A DNA stretch of 64,000 nt, from positions 210,343 to 274,342 of the forward strand of contig NZ_BFAZ01000005.1 of the NCBI RefSeq assembly GCF_003114815.1. Reading direction: 5' to 3'. Shown piece by piece: positions 44,465-53,592 of the stretch. Within the stretch, counting starts at the first letter, position 1; the number at the start of each line of letters is the position of its first letter. A program made the translations under genes and the position numbers. The notes beneath the pieces were generated by a model. The model ran no database searches. It had not been told where the DNA came from and saw only the letters and a list, made by a program, of their open reading frames with translations. This DNA comes from Leptospira ellinghausenii (GTDB lineage: Bacteria > Spirochaetota > Leptospiria > Leptospirales > Leptospiraceae).

Positions 44465-47119
44465 GTGGATCAAAAAATACAATTAGACTATCAATATCTT
44501 TTAGAATGTTTAAAAGAAGTTTTAGAAGAGATTGGACAACAAGATTTAATCCCTTACCTCCCGAAGTACCCGTCCCTATCTCCTATCGTAAACGGAAAAA
44601 ATCTTCCCCAAAAAACACCAGAACTTATAAGCCTTTGTTTCCAACTTCTCAATATGGTGGAAGAAAATGCCGCAGCTCAATACAGAAGAAAACAAGAAAC
44701 AGGAGATGGTTTTACAAAACTTTCTGGATTATGGGGACAGTCTCTTACCAAAGCCAAAGAATATGGATTATCCCACGACGACATCCTTCCTATTTTAAAA
44801 GAAATTGAATGTGAACCTGTTCTCACTGCCCATCCAACGGAAGCAAAACGAGCTAGTGTATTGGAAATTCACAGAGATTTATATTTACTTCTCGTAAAAA
44901 AAGAGAACACAATCTGGACCGATCTAGAAAGAGAAACGATACGACAAGAAATCAAAGTCCAACTCGAAAGACTTTGGCGAACTGGAGAAATTTTACTTCA
45001 AAAACCCGACATCACTAGTGAAAGAAAAAACATTGAACACTATTTAAAAAATGTCTTCCCCAATGTGTTACATGAATTAGACCAAAGATTTTTTCAAGCA
45101 TGGAAACATTCCGGCGGGAGTCATGAAGACCTATCTGATCCCAAATCACTCCCAATCATTCGATTCGGAAATTGGATTGGAGGAGATAGAGACGGTCACC
45201 CATTTGTAACAAGCGAAATCACAAAAGAAACATTAACATTATTCTGTCAGTATGCTCGAGAGATTCATAAAAACAAATGTGTTGAACTGACTCAATTTTT
45301 ATCTTTATCAGATCGAATCCAATCTCCACCAAAAGAATTTTTAGATCGATTAGAATCATGGCATATAGAACACCAAGAAATTTCTCTCGATGTAAAAAAA
45401 CGAAATCCAAATGAGCCTTGGAGACAATACTGCAGCCTCCTTGCCGAAAAAATAAAAAAGAAGAATATTAGCATTGAAGAATATTTAGGACACCTGATTT
45501 TTTTAAGAGAATCACTCAATTCAATTGGAGCCCGAAAAATTGCAAATCATTGTGTTTTCCCTTTGGAACGACTTGCCTTATCGATAGGGTTTCACCTGGC
45601 AAAAACTGACATTAGACAAAACTCCCATTACCATTCCATTGCTATTGAACAAATCTTAAAAGCAAGTGGGACCTATGAATGGAACTATCGTGAGTGGACG
45701 GAAGAAAAAAAAATTCGCTTCATCCTTTCGGAACTTCAATCCCAAAGACCCTTTTTATTGCCAGAGGTAGACCCAGGGAAAGAAGCATCTAACATCTTAA
45801 ATACTTACCGATCCCTTCGATCTTGTATCTCTGAATTGGGGATCAGTGGAATTGGAAGCTTTATCGTCAGTATGACGCAAAATATATCAGACTTACTATT
45901 AGTGTATTTATTCCTAAAAGAAGCCAATCTTTTAGAATTTCATGAAGAGAAAGGATTTTTTTCTCCCTTTCAAGTGGTTCCACTTTTTGAAACCATTGAA
46001 GACCTAGAACGATCACCAGAAATTTTAGATGCTTACCTCAAACAAGACATTGTCAAAAACTCTTTTGCCAACCAATCCCTACAAATCATGCTCGGCTATA
46101 GCGACTCCAATAAAGACGGTGGGATTTTTGCTAGCCAATGGAATTTGTATGCAACGGAAACAAAATTAACCGAAATTGCCAACCAACACAAAGTAAAACT
46201 CAAATTCTTTCATGGCCGCGGAGGTAGTATTTCAAGAGGAGGTGGGAAAACACATAAGTTTTTAGATGCCCTACCTCATGGTACATTGAATGGAAAAATA
46301 CGCGTCACTGTTCAAGGTGAATCGATTAGCCAACAATATGCAAATAAAATCACAGCCATTTATAACTTAGAACTATTTCTTGCTACCACAACAAAAGTAA
46401 CGATTCGTCACAAGTGGAATGAAAAAAAGAAACATCCTGCTTATCCAATCTTGGAATCCTTATCGCACAAAACGAAGAAAACTTATACAAACTTATTACA
46501 TACGGAAGGATTTTTAACTTTCTTCTCACAAGCGACCCCAATTGATGTCATCGAGAATTCAAAAATTGGATCAAGGCCAAGTCGCAGAACGGGACAACGT
46601 ACATTCCAAGATTTAAGAGCCATCCCTTGGGTTTTTAGTTGGAGCCAATCACGATTCCATTTGCCCAATTGGTTTGGTGTTGGCTCAGCACTGTATGAAT
46701 TAAGCCAAAACAACAAAGAAGATTTCCACATCATAAAAGAAGAAATTAGGGAATGGCATTTCCTGAATTACGTGATCAAAAATATCGAAACAGGGATTTA
46801 TTCATCTTCACCTAACATTTACACCCTCTATGCAGATTTAGTGGAAGATTCAAAGACTAGAAAGCAGATACTTTCTCTCATCAATGAAGAATACAAAAAA
46901 ACAATGGATGTTCTTTCTCAATTAAGGGGGAAAGAAATTCAATATGTAAGACCATCTCTTATGGAGACTCTTAGTTTAAGAGAACCAGGACTGACCATCT
47001 TACATGAAAAACAAATTGACTGGTTAAGAAATTGGAGAAATAACCAAACAGAAGAAATGTTACAGGATTTGCTTGTCACTGTGAATGCAATTGCAAGTGG
47101 TTTGAGAACCACAGGTTAA
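44465..47119 (+). CDS. ppc: Phosphoenolpyruvate carboxylase
   Basis: 884 residues, typical length. The start is GTG with GGTGAGGAG 12 bases upstream. Catalytic segments: EPVLTAHPTEAKRASVLEIH (the catalytic His), GNWIGGDRDGHPFVT, MLGYSDSNKDGGIFASQW (the conserved SDSxKD) and FFHGRGGSISRGGG (bicarbonate and PEP binding). It ends in VTVNAIASGLRTTG, near the NTG terminus of the family. It makes oxaloacetate from PEP and bicarbonate to refill the TCA cycle, which helps an organism that grows on fatty acids and small alcohols. It follows the katG-HiPIP operon by 54 bases. A perfect hairpin lies just after it. Confidence 0.96.
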   Translation: MDQKIQLDYQYLLECLKEVLEEIGQQDLIPYLPKYPSLSPIVNGKNLPQKTPELISLCFQLLNMVEENAAAQYRRKQETGDGFTKLSGLWGQSLTKAKEYGLSHDDILPILKEIECEPVLTAHPTEAKRASVLEIHRDLYLLLVKKENTIWTDLERETIRQEIKVQLERLWRTGEILLQKPDITSERKNIEHYLKNVFPNVLHELDQRFFQAWKHSGGSHEDLSDPKSLPIIRFGNWIGGDRDGHPFVTSEITKETLTLFCQYAREIHKNKCVELTQFLSLSDRIQSPPKEFLDRLESWHIEHQEISLDVKKRNPNEPWRQYCSLLAEKIKKKNISIEEYLGHLIFLRESLNSIGARKIANHCVFPLERLALSIGFHLAKTDIRQNSHYHSIAIEQILKASGTYEWNYREWTEEKKIRFILSELQSQRPFLLPEVDPGKEASNILNTYRSLRSCISELGISGIGSFIVSMTQNISDLLLVYLFLKEANLLEFHEEKGFFSPFQVVPLFETIEDLERSPEILDAYLKQDIVKNSFANQSLQIMLGYSDSNKDGGIFASQWNLYATETKLTEIANQHKVKLKFFHGRGGSISRGGGKTHKFLDALPHGTLNGKIRVTVQGESISQQYANKITAIYNLELFLATTTKVTIRHKWNEKKKHPAYPILESLSHKTKKTYTNLLHTEGFLTFFSQATPIDVIENSKIGSRPSRRTGQRTFQDLRAIPWVFSWSQSRFHLPNWFGVGSALYELSQNNKEDFHIIKEEIREWHFLNYVIKNIETGIYSSSPNIYTLYADLVEDSKTRKQILSLINEEYKKTMDVLSQLRGKEIQYVRPSLMETLSLREPGLTILHEKQIDWLRNWRNNQTEEMLQDLLVTVNAIASGLRTTG

Positions 47120-47120
47120 A

Positions 47121-47151
47121 TTACGCTTCTTACATTCAGTAAGAAGCGTAA
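47121..47151. terminator. Perfect 13-bp hairpin between convergent genes
   Basis: TTACGCTTCTTAC (47121-47133) pairs without mismatch with GTAAGAAGCGTAA (47139-47151) around the loop ATTCA. It lies between the ends of ppc and the convergent gene at 47160. There is no downstream T-run, so it could stop both transcripts or protect their 3' ends. Confidence 0.7.
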
Positions 47152-47159
47152 TAAATAAT

Positions 47160-47465
47160 TTATAATTTTCCTGCTTCTTCTTCGTAGACTTTTGCGTCTG
47201 ATTCGAATTTTTCAGCCAAGTCAATCATCTCTGCCTTACGATTGTCTTGGTAGATTGCCTTGCCACCTTTTTGCGCTTTCGCCAAACCACGGTATTTTGC
47301 AGCAAGATCTTTGTGTTCTTTGGCTACTTTCAATAGGTAGGACTTAACTACTTTCTTTTCTTCCGGAGTGTTGGCTTTTTGAACGAGTACCTTTTCAATA
47401 TCTTCCAATGCAAAAAGGGATGTGGATACCAATGCTAAAATGAATATAGATAGTTTTTTGATCAT
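47160..47465 (-). CDS. Small secreted helical protein
   Basis: 101 residues from the ATG at 47465, which has GGAG eight bases upstream. A longer in-frame start at 47489 adds MSKIWRLN before the signal peptide and is less likely. Signal peptide MIKKLSIFILALVSTSLFALE; the rest is a Lys/Glu-rich helix (VKSYLLKVAKEHKDLAAKYRGLAKAQKGG ... AEMIDLAEKFESDAKVYEEEAGKL) with coiled-coil-like hydrophobic spacing. No cysteine or catalytic motif. Its function is unknown; periplasmic helical proteins of this size are common in Leptospira. Confidence 0.7.
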   Translation of the reverse strand: MIKKLSIFILALVSTSLFALEDIEKVLVQKANTPEEKKVVKSYLLKVAKEHKDLAAKYRGLAKAQKGGKAIYQDNRKAEMIDLAEKFESDAKVYEEEAGKL

Positions 47466-47671
47466 ATTTAATCTCCAGATTTTAGACAAAAAGAGAGATT
47501 TAAACTAGTAAAAAAAAATTAAAAAACTGAAAGGATTCAAGAGAAAGAAACCAAAACCAAGCAACTATCGGTTGCCCAAGCGTTAAGCAAGCTATTCGAA
47601 TATGGAGCAAACACCCATGGCAACTCAATTACAATCGCTTATGATACTAAATTTACTCGCAAAACGCTTGT

Positions 47672-48172
47672 TTATTTCCAATTACAATGAGACAAATCCA
47701 CTCCTTCAAACACCCATGGTTTGTGTGCAAATTTTGCATTTTTATCTTCAATCAAATCAAAAGACTTTGATTGGGAATCCATACCCGTAAATACTAAATA
47801 AAATGGTGTGTCTTTCAATTTTGTCCGTTTAGGGCATAGATCTACTCCTTCCGATTTTATAAATGGATAATTGGTTCCCAACTCATCACGAAAAACCATT
47901 CCTTCCTTAAGAACACAAACTCGTTTCCAATCTTTTGTATGGAGTTTTAATTTTGTTTCTGATTCACTCACACAAATTTGATCGAGTACCACTACTCCTA
48001 AAAACTCTGCAGAGAGTTGGCAACACATCGGAGTCACAGTCCAATTCCGTTCGATTACCTTCTCTTTTTCAAGAGCGGGAGAATCTGTGCTTTGAGTAGG
48101 AGGCGAGGAACATGCAGAAAACAAAACAGAAAAAAACAGAATCCCATAAATGAATGAACGATTGGTTTGCAT
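47672..48172 (-). CDS. Lipoprotein of unknown function
   Basis: 166 residues from Met at 48172; a longer in-frame start exists. Lipobox LFSACSS. The mature part has five or six cysteines (MCCQLS, QICVSE, RVCVLKE, DLCPKRT, SHCNWK), which may form disulphides in the periplasm, and a beta-rich pattern (YPFIKSEGVDLCPKRTKLKD ... YLVFTGMD). No recognised family. The adjacent gene at 48314 is divergent. Function not assigned. Confidence 0.7.
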   Translation of the reverse strand: MQTNRSFIYGILFFSVLFSACSSPPTQSTDSPALEKEKVIERNWTVTPMCCQLSAEFLGVVVLDQICVSESETKLKLHTKDWKRVCVLKEGMVFRDELGTNYPFIKSEGVDLCPKRTKLKDTPFYLVFTGMDSQSKSFDLIEDKNAKFAHKPWVFEGVDLSHCNWK

Positions 48173-48313
48173 AAACGCACCTAGTCCCAAGAAATTTCAT
48201 AAAAATCCTGCATGTGAGAGTTTAAAATTCTATCTTTTTTTTCGATTTTTTTTCATTCCCATCTATTTTGTCCTAGGTTTACAGTAGGATAAGACTTCAA
48301 GAAGAGGTCAATT

Positions 48314-48616
48314 ATGGAATACGTAGAATCACTTTTAGAAGAATACTTTGATGTTTCTAAGCAAATGGAAAATAGGACGATTGCTATTGGGGAAACGGAA
48401 GACTATCTTGAAAGTTTACTTGCCATTGAGGAAGAAATCTGCTGGGAATTTAATGTTCCACCAACTCGTAAATTTAGAGATTTGTTTCGATTGATTCCAA
48501 ACGGAATGACAAAAGAAAATTATGTAACCACTTCCGTTCAAACTCTTTCTAGGGAAAAAGCTAGATATTATTACAGACCAAGTGAGTTTGACTTTGATCA
48601 ATTTAAGGCAGCTTAA
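48314..48616 (+). CDS. Conserved small acidic protein
   Basis: 100 residues, soluble and without a signal peptide. Acidic first half (EYVESLLEEYFDVSKQMENRT ... EDYLESLLAIEEEICWEF), then a basic, aromatic half (RKFRDLFRLIPNGMT ... YYYRPSEFDFDQFKAA). AGAGGT stands just before the ATG. A TAGGATAAG-like promoter element is upstream. I recognise no domain. It converges with recQ, six bases away. Confidence 0.6.
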   Translation: MEYVESLLEEYFDVSKQMENRTIAIGETEDYLESLLAIEEEICWEFNVPPTRKFRDLFRLIPNGMTKENYVTTSVQTLSREKARYYYRPSEFDFDQFKAA

Positions 48617-48621
48617 ATATG

Positions 48622-50058
48622 TTAGTCGCTCTTTAGACACAAATCACAATTCCCACAAGAAGTAAAAGGGGAATCAAAATACTGGTGGATAAACTTCCTT
48701 CTACAATCATTTGTTTTCGTGTATTGGAGCATTTGGTAGAGCCGTTTTCCACCTTCCATTTTTTTGGCCTCCAATTCTTCTTTTGAAAATAGAGCATCGT
48801 CCCATTCATTTTCCAGTTGTAAGGTCCCTTGTTCTAAATCACCAGACACAAGACCCACACGAGATAATAAATTGATAGCGGTTTGTACTCTGTGGTCTGA
48901 CTTATTTTTATAAGTCATAAAGGATTGGATTGTCTCGTAATCAAGGGCGGATAATTGATTTTGTTTTTGGGATAACAACAGATAGAGTTTTTTTAAGTAG
49001 GATACATCTGGATTTTGCCAATCTATAAAATCCATTTGGATCGCCAAATCGTCTTCTGTATAAAACAGTTTGCATTCAGAAGGTTTTGCATCTCTCCCTG
49101 CCCTTCCAATTTCCTGGTAATAGGCTTCGATACTTCCAGGAATTTGTACATGGAAAACATTTCTGACATTTTGTTTATCAACACCCATTCCAAATGCGTT
49201 GGTAGCGAGTAACACAGCAGAATCTGATTGTAAAAATTTTGTGAGTGTTACACTTCGATCTTGGTTGGATCGTTTCCCATGGTACACCAAATGAGGGAAT
49301 CGTTTGGTATCTAACCATCGACTAAAATTTTCTAATTCTTGGATGAGGCTAAAGTATAAAATGGAAACCCCTTTTTTGGACTTTAACTCTTCTAACAAGT
49401 GTTTGTATTTAGTTTCTACATCAATACACTCGGTAACAGATAAGTGCAAATTTGGTCGAAACAATCCATCATTAAAAACCTGAATTTCCTGGGATTTTAG
49501 TCCCATTTGGTTTATGATATCATTTTGTACACGACTCGAGGCAGTCGCAGTTAGAGCAATTGTTGGCGGAAATTTTAAAATCTCGCGGAACCACTTAAAT
49601 TTGGTATAATCAGGACGGAAGTCATGACCCCATTGGCTAATACAATGTGCTTCATCTATTGCCAGTAGCGAAATTTGTAACTTGGACAAAGCTTCTAAAA
49701 ATTCTTTCTTTTGGAATCTTTCAGGGGACACGTACAAAATTTTCAACTTACCAGCTCTAAGCTCTTCATACCGTTTTGTCCTTTCTGTCCGGTTTAAACT
49801 AGAATTGATATAAGTGGCAGAGATTCCTTTTTGCAACAATGAATCCACTTGGTCCTTCATTAAGGCAATGAGAGGTGAGATCACAATACAAGTTCCTTGC
49901 AAAACCAATGCAGGAAATTGGAAACAAATAGATTTTCCCATTCCCGTTGGCATTATGACCAAGGCATTTTTGCCACCGATTACGTGTTTTATGATCAATT
50001 CCTGATTCCCTCGAAATTCCTTAATTCCAAAAGTATCAAACAGTAAGTCCGTTTTCAT
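48622..50058 (-). CDS. recQ: ATP-dependent DNA helicase RecQ, short form
   Basis: 478 residues from Met at 50058, where GAAAGGG stands five bases upstream. The frame is open to 50106, but that part is not conserved. Walker A PTGMGKSICF, DEAH box AIDEAHCISQWGHDFRPDY, motif III TATASSRVQ and motif VI QEIGRAGRDAKPSECKL are all present. The RecQ zinc cysteines are CRRKFIHQYF, CGNCDLC. The HRDC domain is missing: the protein ends right after the zinc region, so it is of the minimal RecQ type. It unwinds DNA in repair and recombination. It is the convergent neighbour of a small hypothetical gene. Confidence 0.9.
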   Translation of the reverse strand: MKTDLLFDTFGIKEFRGNQELIIKHVIGGKNALVIMPTGMGKSICFQFPALVLQGTCIVISPLIALMKDQVDSLLQKGISATYINSSLNRTERTKRYEELRAGKLKILYVSPERFQKKEFLEALSKLQISLLAIDEAHCISQWGHDFRPDYTKFKWFREILKFPPTIALTATASSRVQNDIINQMGLKSQEIQVFNDGLFRPNLHLSVTECIDVETKYKHLLEELKSKKGVSILYFSLIQELENFSRWLDTKRFPHLVYHGKRSNQDRSVTLTKFLQSDSAVLLATNAFGMGVDKQNVRNVFHVQIPGSIEAYYQEIGRAGRDAKPSECKLFYTEDDLAIQMDFIDWQNPDVSYLKKLYLLLSQKQNQLSALDYETIQSFMTYKNKSDHRVQTAINLLSRVGLVSGDLEQGTLQLENEWDDALFSKEELEAKKMEGGKRLYQMLQYTKTNDCRRKFIHQYFDSPFTSCGNCDLCLKSD

Positions 50059-50199
50059 AATTACCCTTTCACCACAATCTAATTTCGTTCTTTCCATTGA
50101 GATCATTTTTTCATTCGATTTATTTCCCTTTGAATTTTATTTGCAAAATGGATGGGGAACCTGATTCACAAGTTACAAAAACCAAAACCTATAAACCTA

Positions 50200-50215
50200 A
50201 TTACTAAATAGTAAT
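50200..50215. promoter_or_regulatory. Perfect palindrome upstream of the PfpI-like lipoprotein gene
   Basis: ATTACTAAATAGTAAT has 7-base arms and a 2-base spacer, 110 bases upstream of the DJ-1/PfpI gene. It resembles the TACT-N-AGTA sites of redox-sensing HxlR regulators such as YodB. An HxlR gene lies just downstream in this window (51205). Confidence 0.5.
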
Positions 50216-50325
50216 ATACTTACCTTAACTACCATACATTCAAAACCTTAAACAATCCTTGAGTTTCCGTTTGACGATTCGATTGGAAAAATGAAATAAC
50301 GAATGAAACTTTTAAGGAAACTTAT

Positions 50326-51153
50326 ATGAATCGAATCATGCCCTCCGTTTTAGTCATCCTCATGTTTACCATACTTACTTGTGGCAAACATACAGGAGTC
50401 GTAGAAATTAAGTCCTATGTACACCCACATGGACAACAAACAAAAGGAAAAATCCTAATGGTACTCAGTAGTCCAAGTGTTTCCAATCAAACTGGTTGGC
50501 CCATTGGGTTTTGGGCATCGGAACTCACACACCCAATGAGAGTATTTATCGAATCTGGATACTCTGTTGAACTTGCCTCCACAGAAGGAGGAAAAGTAGA
50601 AATGGATTCCTATTCCAACCCATCAGATCCGAGTGGTTATTCTTCACATGATGTAATTTCACTTGGTTACTTACAAAAAAAAGAATTCAAAGATTCTTTA
50701 TTCAATACAAAAAAACTCTCTGCTATAAATGCAGATGATTATGCAGCGATTTTCCTTGTTGGAGGACAAGGCCCAATGTTTACATACAAAGGAAATGAAA
50801 TATTACAAAAATTATTTGTTCGATTTTATGAAAACGATAAACCTGCTGTTGCCGTTTGTCACTCCACTACGATTCTTTTAGAAACAAAAAAATCAAATGG
50901 TGAACTCTTGGTAGATGGAAAAACTTGGACAGGCTTTTCTGATGAAGAAGAGGACTATGCCGACAAAGCAGTGGGTCAAAAAATCCAACCGTATCGGATC
51001 CAAACAGAAGCAAAAAAAATAAAAAACACAACTTTCAAAGTCGCACCAGCTTTCTCTTCTTATGCGATCAGAGATGGTTTTTTGATAACAGGGCAACAAC
51101 AAAATTCAGGAGAAGCAGCAGCAAAACTCCTCATTGAACTCCTAAATGAATGA
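50326..51153 (+). CDS. DJ-1/PfpI-family lipoprotein (class I glutamine-amidotransferase-like)
   Basis: 275 residues. Lipobox ILTCGK gives a lipoprotein. The DJ-1/Hsp31-like core is visible: KILMVLSSPSV, ASELTHPMRVFIESGYSVELASTEGG, DDYAAIFLVGGQGPMF, and the nucleophile elbow KPAVAVCHSTTILLE with Cys in AVCHS. Hsp31-like members remove glyoxal or act as holdases; this one works on the outside of the inner membrane or on the outer membrane. Two hypothetical sites matter: the palindrome at 50200 and the divergent HxlR gene cluster. Function of the exported form is uncertain. Confidence 0.8.
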   Translation: MNRIMPSVLVILMFTILTCGKHTGVVEIKSYVHPHGQQTKGKILMVLSSPSVSNQTGWPIGFWASELTHPMRVFIESGYSVELASTEGGKVEMDSYSNPSDPSGYSSHDVISLGYLQKKEFKDSLFNTKKLSAINADDYAAIFLVGGQGPMFTYKGNEILQKLFVRFYENDKPAVAVCHSTTILLETKKSNGELLVDGKTWTGFSDEEEDYADKAVGQKIQPYRIQTEAKKIKNTTFKVAPAFSSYAIRDGFLITGQQQNSGEAAAKLLIELLNE

Positions 51154-51166
51154 TCCATTTCATAAA

Positions 51167-51198
51167 GACTACTTCTTTTAAAGATTAAAGAAGTAGTC
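51167..51198. terminator. Bidirectional hairpin between convergent genes
   Basis: GACTACTTCTTT (51167-51178) pairs perfectly with AAAGAAGTAGTC (51187-51198) around an 8-base loop, between the PfpI-like and HxlR genes. Confidence 0.7.
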
Positions 51199-51204
51199 AA
51201 TCGT

Positions 51205-51594
51205 CTATTTTTTCTTTGATGTTTTTGCGTTTGGAAATGATTCCAAATCTTCTGTATAAGCTCCAGAAGTTTTCATAAACGTAATACCAAGCTCTCGTAA
51301 GGAAATGATCATTGGGATTGTTTTTTTACCAAGCTCCGTTAGAGAGTATTCCGTACGGGGCGGTACAACCGCATATACTTTACGATGAACAAGACCATTT
51401 TCTTCGAGTTCACGTAGTGACTGAGCCAACATTTTATCGGAAATATGGCTCAATGTTTTTTTGATTTCACTATACCGTAACGTCTTTTCTCTTAATCTCC
51501 AAAGGATGGGCATCTTCCAAGCACCACCTATCCAATCTAAAACAAATTCTACAGGATTGTAGTATAATTTTCCTTTGTATTTAAATTCAGGCAT
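51205..51594 (-). CDS. HxlR-family transcriptional regulator
   Basis: 129 residues, a winged helix of the HxlR type. It starts with YNPVEFVLDWIGGAWKMPILWRLREKTLRYSEI, where members such as YodB have the redox cysteine (C-P) near residue 6; here the protein has none. LSHISDKMLAQSLRELEENGLVHRKVYAVVPPRTEYSLTELGKK is the HTH and wing. Since no cysteine exists, it cannot be a thiol sensor. It is divergent from an F420-reductase-like gene with an inverted repeat next to its own start codon. It probably represses that gene and itself. Confidence 0.85.
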   Translation of the reverse strand: MPEFKYKGKLYYNPVEFVLDWIGGAWKMPILWRLREKTLRYSEIKKTLSHISDKMLAQSLRELEENGLVHRKVYAVVPPRTEYSLTELGKKTIPMIISLRELGITFMKTSGAYTEDLESFPNAKTSKKK

Positions 51595-51606
51595 AATTTT
51601 CCTTCT

Positions 51607-51624
51607 ACCTACCGAATGGTAAGT
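51607..51624. promoter_or_regulatory. Imperfect inverted repeat in front of the HxlR gene
   Basis: ACCTACC-GAAT-GGTAAGT (51607-51624) has 7-base arms with one mismatch, starting 13 bases upstream of the HxlR ATG. AAGTTAATTACTT overlaps it. These are candidate sites for autoregulation and for control of the divergent gene. Confidence 0.45.
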
Positions 51625-51731
51625 TAATTACTTATTCCGACAATATAGTCAAAAACTTTTTATTATCCATTCAAATCGGATTGCAAATTCTTAAAATAAC
51701 TCCGTTTATAGACTAAAAAGGAGTTTGGTGA

Positions 51732-52349
51732 ATGAAAATTGCAATCATAGGAACAGGAAATGTTGGTGGAGCTTTGGCGACAGGTTGGTCAAAAAAAGGA
51801 CATAAAATCTTTTTAGGAGTTCGGAATCCAGAGAATTTTAAAGGGATAGAACTTCTTTCTCTTTCCAATATTTCTGCTTGTCCCATCGAAGAAGCTGTCA
51901 AACTATCTGATGTGGTTGTGATTAGTACACCAGCAAAAGAAACAATCAATGTTGTAAAATCATTAGGTGATACAACTGGAAAAATCATCATCGACACGAT
52001 GAATACAGTCCCAAAAGATACTTCTAATTTGGACTCATCTACCACAGAGACCATACTAAAAAACACTCAATCCAAAGATATTGTGAAATGTTTTAATACA
52101 ACAGGTGCCAATAATTTGTTAGATCCCAAATACGGTGATACTAATCTCGATATGTTTATGGCTGGTGATTCCAAAACAGGCAAAGAAATCGCAAAACAAC
52201 TTACATTCGATTTAGGATTTGCCAATTGTTATGATGTAGGTGGGAATGACAAATTTGCGCTGATGGAAGAATTTGCATTCTTTTGGATCAACCTTGCGAT
52301 GTTTCAAAAATTAGGCAGAGAGATTGGATTTAAGTTACTCAAACGTTAA
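51732..52349 (+). CDS. NAD(P)-binding F420-oxidoreductase-like protein
   Basis: 205 residues. A single Rossmann domain with GTGNVGGALATGWSKKGHKIFLGVRNPE and VVVISTPAKETINVV, as in the NADPH-dependent F420 reductase/F420_oxidored family. The remaining part contains DTMNTVPKDTSN and CFNTTGANNLLDPKYGDTNLDMF. Leptospira is not known for F420, so the true substrate is more likely a flavin or quinone. AGGAG lies eight bases before the ATG. Divergent from HxlR, which probably controls it; HxlR/NADPH-dependent reductase pairs respond to electrophile stress in several bacteria. Confidence 0.8.
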   Translation: MKIAIIGTGNVGGALATGWSKKGHKIFLGVRNPENFKGIELLSLSNISACPIEEAVKLSDVVVISTPAKETINVVKSLGDTTGKIIIDTMNTVPKDTSNLDSSTTETILKNTQSKDIVKCFNTTGANNLLDPKYGDTNLDMFMAGDSKTGKEIAKQLTFDLGFANCYDVGGNDKFALMEEFAFFWINLAMFQKLGREIGFKLLKR

Positions 52350-52691
52350 AATACAACAACACCAAGGAGTTCCTTTCGTTTGCTTTTCAAAGATTACTTT
52401 TAATTAAGTTTGACCTATCTGGGGAGCGTTTTCGCTACTATCCATTGGACAAAACCCTACATATCCCTAGTGTCATGTGATCCTCATTCAGAAACATTGA
52501 CTTCTCACACTTCAATTCTATTTCTCAATAAAAAACAAACCCTTGTTTGGTTTCTTCTAACTGAACAATATTCAGTCGTTGCACTAGCAATGAATACGAA
52601 CGGGAATTGAGTAAAATTTCCTATTTTTTTCCTCTCATTCGAAACAATGCTATACAAAATGGGAATCTATTTCTCATTACGTTTGAATCCC
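52350..52691. other. Intergenic region, weak inverted repeat only
   Basis: The 342 bases between the reductase gene and the CPBP gene hold no convincing frame. A CAAAC-CCTT-GTTTG repeat (52536-52549) is followed on the minus strand by a T-run and may be a weak terminator, but no minus-strand gene needs it. Confidence 0.4.
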
Positions 52692-53534
52692 ATGCAAACT
52701 TCAAAAAAATTCACATACTTTTTTGCTTTAGTAATCAGCGTTAGTTTCATCATCAGTTTCTTCTTATATGGAATTCAGAATAGTATCGCTGAAAACAATC
52801 CCCATGTAGAATTGAAACCCTTCTCCTATACAAAAATCTTGTCTCGTACAACAACAGTAATCTTATTTATTTCTTTACTTTGGTTTCACAAAAGGATAGA
52901 AAAAAAACCGATTCGATCTCTCGGATTGGAAAACATATCAAAAAGAAAAAAAGATTTATTTTTAGGATTTTTCGCTGGGATGGCATCACTTAGTTTTGTA
53001 GTAGCCACTAAGGTAATTTTTGGTGTATCCAATTGGGCACCCAAAGAATTTTTTGCATTTGACTATTTGATCTCTTTATATTTTTTACTTTCTGTATTTT
53101 GTATTGGATTCGTTGAAGAACTATTCTTTAGAGGTTATCTTCTTCAATCATTTGTTGTCGAATGGGGGGAGAAAAAGGCGGTTATCTTTACAAGTTTGTT
53201 TTTTTCATTCACACATTTTATCAGGCCAATGCAAGATATACTCATCTTGATTCCAGAATTCATAGGATTGTTTTTAGTAGGATATGCATTGTCTTATGCT
53301 TGGATTTATACTAAATCTCTTTATTTACCGATTGGGATTCATGCCGGTTGGGTGTACGTTGTCAAAATGCAATCATTCTTTATTTCTCCAATTCCTCACA
53401 ACTATCACTGGTTATTCGGTGGAGAGAGACTCGTTACGGGTCTCATTTCATGGATGTTTATGTTTTTGTTTTTATTTGGGCTCAAATATATTTCTGAACA
53501 AATTTTACAAAAAGACAAAATGCCAACTGGTTAG
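52692..53534 (+). CDS. CPBP intramembrane protease (Abi/CAAX type)
   Basis: 280 residues from the Met at 52692; an upstream ATG at 52647 adds 15 residues. About eight membrane segments. The Abi/CPBP catalytic motifs are all present: EELFFRGYLLQSF (EExxxR), FFSFTHFIRP (FxxxH), and IGIHAGWVYVV (HxxxN/B type). The family includes CAAX-prenyl proteases, bacteriocin self-immunity proteins and sortase-like helpers. No bacteriocin or lantibiotic gene lies next to it, so a maturation role on a membrane substrate is more likely. Substrate unknown. Confidence 0.85.
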   Translation: MQTSKKFTYFFALVISVSFIISFFLYGIQNSIAENNPHVELKPFSYTKILSRTTTVILFISLLWFHKRIEKKPIRSLGLENISKRKKDLFLGFFAGMASLSFVVATKVIFGVSNWAPKEFFAFDYLISLYFLLSVFCIGFVEELFFRGYLLQSFVVEWGEKKAVIFTSLFFSFTHFIRPMQDILILIPEFIGLFLVGYALSYAWIYTKSLYLPIGIHAGWVYVVKMQSFFISPIPHNYHWLFGGERLVTGLISWMFMFLFLFGLKYISEQILQKDKMPTG

Positions 53535-53592
53535 TGGAATATTCACAATCTCAATACACACTAGGAAATTTACCAGAATTGGGATAATTAAT

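Noticed and set aside
47602..47790. 62-residue plus-strand frame next to the lipoprotein gene
   Set aside because: It overlaps the lipoprotein gene on the other strand and has no ribosome site or hydrophobic/charged pattern of a gene.
52410..52610. 66-residue plus-strand frame between the reductase and CPBP genes
   Set aside because: No ribosome site and no recognisable content.
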